In this document: positions 5,855 through 9,383 of the stretch, in pieces | Position numbering within the stretch: position 1 is the stretch's first letter | Layout of the letters: each line of letters starts with the position of its first letter | The notes under the pieces: generated by a model | The model's input: only the letters and a program-made list of their open reading frames with translations | Told to the model about the DNA's origin: nothing | The model's database searches: none | Position numbers and translations under genes: made by a program | From: an uncultured Actinomycetes bacterium | GTDB lineage: Bacteria; Actinomycetota; Acidimicrobiia; Acidimicrobiales; Acidimicrobilacustridaceae | Reading direction: 5' to 3' | Length of the DNA stretch: 9,383 nucleotides | Assembly (NCBI GenBank): GCA_945957335.1 | Contig: CAMFLJ010000133.1 | Location: 1-9,383, forward strand

Positions 5855-5883
5855 CGACGGCCACCCTCACCGGGTGGCCGTCG
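5855..5883. terminator. 12-bp hairpin between convergent genes
   Basis: CGACGGCCACCC (5855-5866), loop TCACC, GGGTGGCCGTCG (5872-5883): a perfect 12-bp stem, 37 nt after the A-type carrier stop codon. There is no U-run, but its position between convergent genes fits a terminator, possibly for both strands. Confidence 0.5.
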
Positions 5884-5887
5884 TCGC

Positions 5888-6012
5888 GCTCAGCGCTCAG
5901 ACCCTCTGGTTCAGCTCGTCGCCTCTGGCTGCATGATCGGTACCAGAGGGCTCAGCGCTCAGACCCTCTGGTTCAGCTCGTCGCCTCTGGCTGCATGATC
6001 CGTACCAGAGGG
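5888..6012. repeat. 62-bp tandem duplication, each copy with an inverted repeat
   Basis: Bases 5888-5949 are repeated at 5950-6011 with a single difference (G5939 versus C6001). Each copy contains CCCTCTGGT and ACCAGAGGG as inverted arms (5902-5910/5942-5950; 5964-5972/6004-6012) around 31 nt. Inside that loop a second CCTCTGG (5922-5928) could replace the outer arm in pairing. The second copy extends to a 10-bp stem. It lies in the gap between convergent genes and ends about 10 nt from the thioredoxin-like gene's stop codon. It could be a doubled bidirectional terminator or a REP-like dispersed element. Its lower GC, compared with the flanks, sets it apart. Confidence 0.85.
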
Positions 6013-6021
6013 TGGGAGGGG

Positions 6022-6966
6022 TCAGGTGGTGGCGGAGGCGAAGGCCCGGGCCAGCTCGCCGCGGTCGAAGATGTTGTCGAGGCGGGCGGTGACGATGCCG
6101 TTGGCGCGGGCCACGAACAGGCTGGGCTCGAACGACAGGCCGTAGGCGCTCACCGCGGGGGTGAGGCCGGCCGAGGCGGGGTCGGGGCCGGCCGAGGGGT
6201 TCGTGTAGACCTCGGCGTGCACGACGGTGACGCCGGGGGTGGCCGCGGCCTGCTCCATGACGAGGTCGAGCACCGGCCCACACACGCCCGTCTGGCAGTA
6301 CTGCGGCGTGCTGATCATGAGCGCCACCGGCGTGCCGGCGGCCAGGGCCTGGGTGAGGGTCTGACCGTGGAACGGGCACTGCGGTGAGCGGGTGCAGATC
6401 GGGGTGACGCCGGCGGCGTCGGCGGTGGTGGGCGTGGCGACGGGGATCATCGCCTGGCCGATCTGCACGATCGGGCTCTTGCCGTTGGGCTCGACGAGGA
6501 ACTGCTGGTCGACCTGGTTGCCGTCGAGGGTGGTGCTCACCGTCCAGGTGCCGGGGGCGTCGAAAGTGGTCTCGAGCGGGTAGTACCCGATGGGCACGCC
6601 GTCGGCGTGGCGGGCGATGGTGATGGGGGCTCCCACCGGTGCGCCGTCGCGGGCGAGCTGCACGGTGAGGGCCTCGGGCCCGTTGGCGTCGGGCGGCCCC
6701 TCGGCGGTGGCCACGATCAGGGCGAGGCGCTGGGGCGTGCCGGCCTCGACGTAGCCGCCGGTGTAGTTGAACAGGCCCACGAGCTGGCGGCCGTCGAGCT
6801 GGGTGGTGAGGGTGAGGCGGTCGCCCTTCGCGCCGGTGGAGGAGGATCCGCACGCGGCGAGCAGCGACGGGGCACCGAGCGCCAGCGCACCGAGGCCACC
6901 GGCCACGCCGGCCCGTCGGAGGAAGGCGCGCCGGCCGAGCGGGGGGAGCTGCGGTTCGGGGCTCAT
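6022..6966 (-). CDS. Tat-exported lipoprotein with thioredoxin-like domain
   Basis: The 314-residue product opens with a Tat-type signal, GRRAFLRRAGVAG, a hydrophobic stretch and a lipobox LAAC with Cys39 as the lipidated residue. It should therefore be a folded lipoprotein on the outer face of the membrane. Residues 50-165 look like a beta-rich region. A C-terminal thioredoxin-like domain (about 185-312) carries ICTRSPQCPFH (C191, C197), STPQYCQTGVCGP with a CX4C pair (C224, C229), and FEPSLFV, where Pro281 sits like the thioredoxin cis-proline. Thioredoxins normally have CX2C, so disulfide exchange, metal binding (Sco-like) or another redox job are all possible. No domain name is certain. 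It faces the convergent repeat region and is divergent from the molybdo-hydroxylase-like fusion. Confidence 0.75.
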   Translation of the reverse strand: MSPEPQLPPLGRRAFLRRAGVAGGLGALALGAPSLLAACGSSSTGAKGDRLTLTTQLDGRQLVGLFNYTGGYVEAGTPQRLALIVATAEGPPDANGPEALTVQLARDGAPVGAPITIARHADGVPIGYYPLETTFDAPGTWTVSTTLDGNQVDQQFLVEPNGKSPIVQIGQAMIPVATPTTADAAGVTPICTRSPQCPFHGQTLTQALAAGTPVALMISTPQYCQTGVCGPVLDLVMEQAAATPGVTVVHAEVYTNPSAGPDPASAGLTPAVSAYGLSFEPSLFVARANGIVTARLDNIFDRGELARAFASATT

Positions 6967-6975
6967 CGGGCACCG

Positions 6976-6985
6976 AACCTATCCT
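6976..6985. promoter_or_regulatory. Overlapping divergent -10 boxes
   Basis: AACCTATCCT contains TATCCT on the plus strand (6980-6985, 7 nt before ATG 6993) and TAGGTT on the minus strand (6981-6976, 9 nt before ATG 6966). The two boxes share the central TA. Only 26 bp separate the two start codons, so each promoter's upstream elements lie inside the opposite gene. Confidence 0.5.
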
Positions 6986-6992
6986 GCGCCCG

Positions 6993-8630
6993 ATGTCCGA
7001 CCTCATCGCCCCCGGGGCCCCCGACGCGGCCGCCGGCACCGTCGCCTTCGTCGTCGACGGGCGCCCGGTCGAGGTGCCCGACGACGGCTCCTCGCTGCTC
7101 GTCGCCCTGCGCGACCACCTCGGTGTGCGGTCGGCCAAGGACGGTTGCTCGCCCCAGGGCCAGTGCGGGTGCTGCACGGTGCTGGTCGACGGCGCGCCCC
7201 GCGTCTCGTGCGTCACGCCGGTGCGCCGGATCTCGGGCCGGGTGATCACCACCGTCGACGGGCTCGACGCCGCCGACCGCGAGCGGTGGGCCGACGCGTT
7301 CCTGGCCACCGGAGCGAGCCAGTGCGGGTTCTGCACGCCGGGCATCGTGTGCCGGCTCGAGGGCCTGCGCTCCAAGGGCACCGCCGCCGACGACAAGGCC
7401 GCCGTCGACCGGGCGCTCGCCGCCCACCTGTGCCGGTGCACGGGATGGCAGACGATCGGCGAGGCCTGGGCGCTCGCCGCATCCGGGGCCTCGGGCGCCG
7501 CCGGTGCGCTCGAGGCCGACCGCGATCTCGAGGCCGCCGGCCGTCGGGCCTCGATCGAGGGCGCGGCCGCGCAGCACGTGGGCGCCGACGTGGTGCTCGG
7601 CCGGGCCGGCTTCGCCGACGACTCCGCGCCCGAGGGCGCCCTCGTGGCCGTGCGCGACGCCGAGGGCGGTTGGGCCGTGGGTGAGACGCTGACCGAGGCC
7701 CGGGCCGCGGCGGCCAAAGTCCAGGGCCGGCACGGCACGGTCGAGCCGGCCCCGCCGCTCGAGCTGCCGCCGGGCGAGTGGGCCCTCACCCTGCGCACGA
7801 GCTGGGTCGAGCCCGCCTACCTGGAGACCGACGCTGCGTGGTGCGAGCCCGGCGGCGAGCCCGTCAGCCCGCTCGGCAACGGCGGTGCGTTCGGGGGCAA
7901 GCGAACGTCGCCGGTCACCGCGGTGGCGCGCGAGCTGGCCGACCTCCACGGTCGCCCGGTGCGGGTGTTGTTCTCGCGCGAGGACACCGTGCGCCTCGGG
8001 CCCAAGCGCCCGCCGGTCGCGGCCGGTGTCCGGCCCGACGGCACCGGTGTGGTGCGCGTGGTGCGCACCGAGGGCATCGCCGACGCGGTGCGATCGGTGG
8101 CGCCCGGCCTTGTGGTCGAGGAGGTCGACGTGCCGGGCCCGCCGACCTCGGCCGACGTGCGCGGCGCCGGGTGGGTCGAGGCGGCCGTGCTGCTCGCCGC
8201 CCTGGAGGCGCGCGCGACGGGAGCGCACGGGGCGAAGGTCGTCAGCCCGGCCGGGGCCGAGGCCGAGGCGGCCATCGGTCCTGACGGCGTCGTGCGGGTG
8301 CAGCTGACCTGCGGCCCGGTGCTCGACGAGGTCGTGCTGCGCTCGTACGCGATCGGTGCCGCGCACATGGCGTTGGGCTGGGTGACCAGCGAGGGGCTCT
8401 CGGTCGGCGCCGACGGCACGGTCAACGACCTCACCGTCCGGTCGTTCGGGGTGCTGCGCGCCGCCGACATGCCTCTGGTCGAGGTCACGCTCCACGACAC
8501 CGAAGGTGAGCCGGTGAACGGTTCCGACGCCGTGTTCGCCGCGGTGGCCGCGGCCGCGTGGGCGGCGCAGGGCTGGCCGACCGACTGGCCCACGGGCCTC
8601 CCCCTCACCTCCGGCCCTGTGCCACAGTGA
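6993..8630 (+). CDS. [2Fe-2S] subunit fused to shrunken Mo-hydroxylase large-subunit-like region
   Basis: Residues 15-160 of this 545-residue protein are a full small subunit of the xanthine dehydrogenase/CO dehydrogenase family. The plant-type [2Fe-2S] cysteines are C52, C58 and C61 with C73, and the second cluster's are C111, C114, C147 and C149. After a linker, residues 195-530 keep scattered marks of the molybdopterin subunit: PLGNGGAFGGK (293-303, compare GGGFGGK), GRPVRVLFSRED (320-331), GPKRPP, and VLRAADMPLVEV (487-498). This part is about 340 residues, where a normal large subunit is about 750. The usual GVGEPP segment with its catalytic glutamate reads PVNGSDAVFA. No FAD subunit lies nearby. 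It may be an electron-transfer or non-catalytic relative rather than a standard hydroxylase. Start: ATG 7 nt after TATCCT. Confidence 0.8.
   Translation: MSDLIAPGAPDAAAGTVAFVVDGRPVEVPDDGSSLLVALRDHLGVRSAKDGCSPQGQCGCCTVLVDGAPRVSCVTPVRRISGRVITTVDGLDAADRERWADAFLATGASQCGFCTPGIVCRLEGLRSKGTAADDKAAVDRALAAHLCRCTGWQTIGEAWALAASGASGAAGALEADRDLEAAGRRASIEGAAAQHVGADVVLGRAGFADDSAPEGALVAVRDAEGGWAVGETLTEARAAAAKVQGRHGTVEPAPPLELPPGEWALTLRTSWVEPAYLETDAAWCEPGGEPVSPLGNGGAFGGKRTSPVTAVARELADLHGRPVRVLFSREDTVRLGPKRPPVAAGVRPDGTGVVRVVRTEGIADAVRSVAPGLVVEEVDVPGPPTSADVRGAGWVEAAVLLAALEARATGAHGAKVVSPAGAEAEAAIGPDGVVRVQLTCGPVLDEVVLRSYAIGAAHMALGWVTSEGLSVGADGTVNDLTVRSFGVLRAADMPLVEVTLHDTEGEPVNGSDAVFAAVAAAAWAAQGWPTDWPTGLPLTSGPVPQ
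8623..8628 (+). promoter_or_regulatory. Possible -10 box before the RidA-family gene
   Basis: CACAGT overlaps the stop codon of the upstream fusion gene and lies 6 nt before ATG 8635. It misses the first T of TANNNT, but position and spacing match the other leaderless starts in the window. Translation from the upstream transcript is the alternative. Confidence 0.25.
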
Positions 8631-8634
8631 CCCC

Positions 8635-8991
8635 ATGAGCGCACCCGTCGGTCCCTACACGCCGATCGTCCGTGCCGGCGACCTCCTCGTCCTGTCCGGC
8701 CAGCTCGGCATGCTCGACGGCCAGATGGTGGCGGGTGGCGTGGTGGCCGAGACCACCCAGGCCATCGCCAACATCGCCTCGCTGCTCGAGAGCGAAGGCG
8801 CCTCGCTCACCGACGTCGTGAAGACCACGGTGTTCCTGCGCCACATGCGCGACTTCCAGATCATGAACGAGGCCTACGTGGCGGCCTTCGGCGACCACCG
8901 CCCGGCCCGCAGCGCGTTCGCCGTGGCCGAGCTGCCGATGGTGGCGCTCGTCGAGATCGAGGCTTGGGCCTATGCCCCGGCCGGGCGGTAG
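8635..8991 (+). CDS. RidA-family (YjgF/YER057c/UK114) protein
   Basis: This 118-residue protein has the full length and motifs of the Rid superfamily, cytosolic trimers that hydrolyse reactive enamine/imine intermediates made by PLP enzymes. Visible landmarks are GPYTPIVRAGDLLVLSGQLG (6-25), the VVKTTVFLRHMRDF strand-helix (61-74), PARSAF with the substrate-binding Arg92, and the C-terminal EIEAWAYA. Arg plus the Glu in EIEA are the residues that mark active RidA-type members rather than arginine-less subfamilies. It starts 4 nt after the stop of the molybdo-hydroxylase-like fusion, so the two are probably co-expressed. Cleaning up an unstable imine or enol product of that protein is a possible link, but this is speculative. 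Confidence 0.92.
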   Translation: MSAPVGPYTPIVRAGDLLVLSGQLGMLDGQMVAGGVVAETTQAIANIASLLESEGASLTDVVKTTVFLRHMRDFQIMNEAYVAAFGDHRPARSAFAVAELPMVALVEIEAWAYAPAGR

Positions 8992-8994
8992 GGT
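8989..8994 (+). promoter_or_regulatory. -10 box for leaderless small membrane protein
   Basis: TAGGGT overlaps the TAG stop of the RidA-family gene and ends 6 nt before GTG 9001. A weak TTGGGC (8964-8969) is 19 bp upstream. Confidence 0.4.
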
Positions 8995-9000
8995 GACGAC

Positions 9001-9162
9001 GTGCCCGGCGCCGTGATCATCATCCTCGTGCTCGTCGTCGTCATCCCGGTGGCGTTCCTCGTCACCATGACCGGCGTGGCCGCCCTGCTCGGGTGGGTCG
9101 TGAAGGACGAGGTCGACGACGACTTCGAGGGCACCGAGGACCTCGCCGTCAGCCGGATGTAG
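9001..9162 (+). CDS. 53-residue single-pass membrane protein
   Basis: A short frame from GTG 9001 to TAG 9160-9162 encodes a 53-residue protein. It starts MPGAVIIILVLVVVIPVAFL, a strongly hydrophobic segment, continues through a second, weaker hydrophobic part (TGVAALLGWVV) and ends in an acidic tail, KDEVDDDFEGTEDLAVSRM. It reads as a small inner-membrane protein with the acidic tail in the cytoplasm or outside, depending on whether one or two helices span. No function can be assigned. The TAGGGT box 6 nt upstream, the smooth hydrophobic-to-acidic design and high GC3 support it being a true gene. Confidence 0.7.
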   Translation: MPGAVIIILVLVVVIPVAFLVTMTGVAALLGWVVKDEVDDDFEGTEDLAVSRM

Positions 9163-9165
9163 GCC

Positions 9166-9187
9166 CGGCGCCGCTCCACCGGCGCCG
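9166..9187 (+). terminator. Short hairpin after small membrane protein gene
   Basis: CGGCGCCG (9166-9173), loop CTCCAC, CGGCGCCG (9180-9187): an 8-bp all-GC stem right after the stop codon. No U-tract follows, so termination is only inferred from position. Confidence 0.4.
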
Positions 9188-9231
9188 CCACATGCACGTC
9201 CACGCGTCATCCGGCGTTCGACAACTTCTCG

Positions 9232-9260
9232 TTTACGCGGACGGCTTTCGCGGTTAGCGT
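9232..9260 (+). promoter_or_regulatory. Promoter for gene at contig end
   Basis: TTTACG (9232-9237), 17 bp, TAGCGT (9255-9260). Spacing is ideal for a primary-sigma promoter, and the local sequence is A/T-richer than its surroundings. Transcription would begin near 9267, giving a leader of about 58 nt to GTG 9325. Confidence 0.5.
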
Positions 9261-9324
9261 GCCCCGCACCAAGAAGGTGCAGGGAAGGTTGACCGACCCC
9301 GCAGTTACAGAAAGGGGTGTCGGA

Positions 9325-9335
9325 GTGGCCTCCGG
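9325..9335 (+). CDS. Start of a gene truncated by adapter sequence
   Basis: GTG at 9325 follows a Shine-Dalgarno-like AAAGGGG (9311-9317) by 7 nt and is downstream of a good promoter. Only GTG GCC TCC GG remains before the Nextera adapter begins at 9336, so the product (Met-Ala-Ser-Gly...) cannot be identified. Codons beyond 9335 in this window are artefactual. Confidence 0.4.
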
Positions 9336-9383
9336 CTGTCTCTTATACACATCTCCGAGCCCACGAGACTAAGGCGAATCTCG
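9336..9383 (+). other. Nextera sequencing adapter and index (contamination)
   Basis: CTGTCTCTTATACACATCT (9336-9354) is the Tn5 mosaic end used in Illumina Nextera kits. It continues with CCGAGCCCACGAGAC (9355-9369), the read-2-side transposase adapter. Next come TAAGGCGA (9370-9377), which matches the N701 i7 index, and ATCTCG (9378-9383), the start of the P7 side. These 48 bases are library construct, not genome. Confidence 0.98.

Noticed and set aside
3489..5936. 815-codon open frame on the plus strand
   Set aside because: It is antisense to mrp and out of frame with the regulator and A-type carrier genes; composition is GC-driven and no motif is recognisable.
5888..6012. Two-unit CRISPR array
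   Set aside because: The 62-bp units are contiguous and nearly identical throughout, with no variable spacer between repeats.
5897..7798. 633-codon open frame on the minus strand
   Set aside because: It runs through the tandem repeat, is out of frame with the Tat lipoprotein and is antisense to the fusion gene; Arg/Ala/Pro-rich with no family features.
6963..8636. 557-codon open frame antisense to the molybdo-hydroxylase-like fusion
   Set aside because: The opposite strand has clear cysteine motifs and a promoter; this frame has Gly/Arg/His-rich sequence only.
9336..9354. Natural Tn5/IS50-type mosaic end
   Set aside because: It is followed exactly by Nextera adapter and index bases and has no transposase or partner end, so it is library sequence.

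Overview
The window is very GC-rich, and its real genes end almost every codon in G or C. A WhiB-family regulator, which is confined to actinobacteria and their phages, points to an actinobacterium. The overall style (a WhiB with an AT-hook tail, many Shine-Dalgarno-less starts placed right after a TANNNT box) would suit a member of the Acidimicrobiia, but that is inference. The window runs to a contig end: the last 48 bases (9336-9383) are Illumina Nextera adapter plus index, so the genome sequence stops at 9335.

Layout. Minus strand from the left edge: the N-terminus of a membrane-anchored protein (1-133), a hairpin-rich gap, then a WhiB7-like iron-sulfur regulator (449-793). Its leader is about 385 nt long and contains a possible 58-codon upstream ORF (1001-1177), a perfect intrinsic-terminator hairpin (951-976) and a C-rich, G-poor stretch. 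This resembles the attenuation control known for whiB7/wblC genes. Next, on the plus strand, is an acyl-ACP thioesterase-like tandem-hotdog protein (1297-2145). Its 3' end overlaps a convergent lipoprotein serpin with an unusually long reactive loop (2115-3497). The serpin lies just downstream of the iron-sulfur carrier ATPase Mrp (3519-4709).

Divergent from mrp is a winged-helix regulator with a four-cysteine, SufR-like C-terminal domain (4750-5439), followed by an A-type Fe-S carrier of the ErpA/IscA type (5497-5817). Together these look like a small Fe-S assembly locus with its own sensor. A convergent intergenic region (5818-6021) carries a GC palindrome, a 12-bp hairpin and a 62-bp tandem duplication, each copy holding an inverted repeat.

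The right third has a Tat-exported, thioredoxin-like lipoprotein (6022-6966, minus). Across 26 bp from it, with overlapping back-to-back -10 boxes, starts a 545-residue fusion of a complete [2Fe-2S] hydroxylase subunit to a strongly shrunken molybdopterin-subunit-like region (6993-8630). A RidA-family protein (8635-8991) and a 53-residue membrane protein (9001-9162) follow closely. The window ends with a promoter, a ribosome binding site and the first codons of a gene cut by the adapter.

A recurring trait is that at least six genes begin 6-7 nt after a TANNNT box, consistent with leaderless transcripts. Gene calls rest on protein motifs; promoter and terminator calls rest on pattern only.
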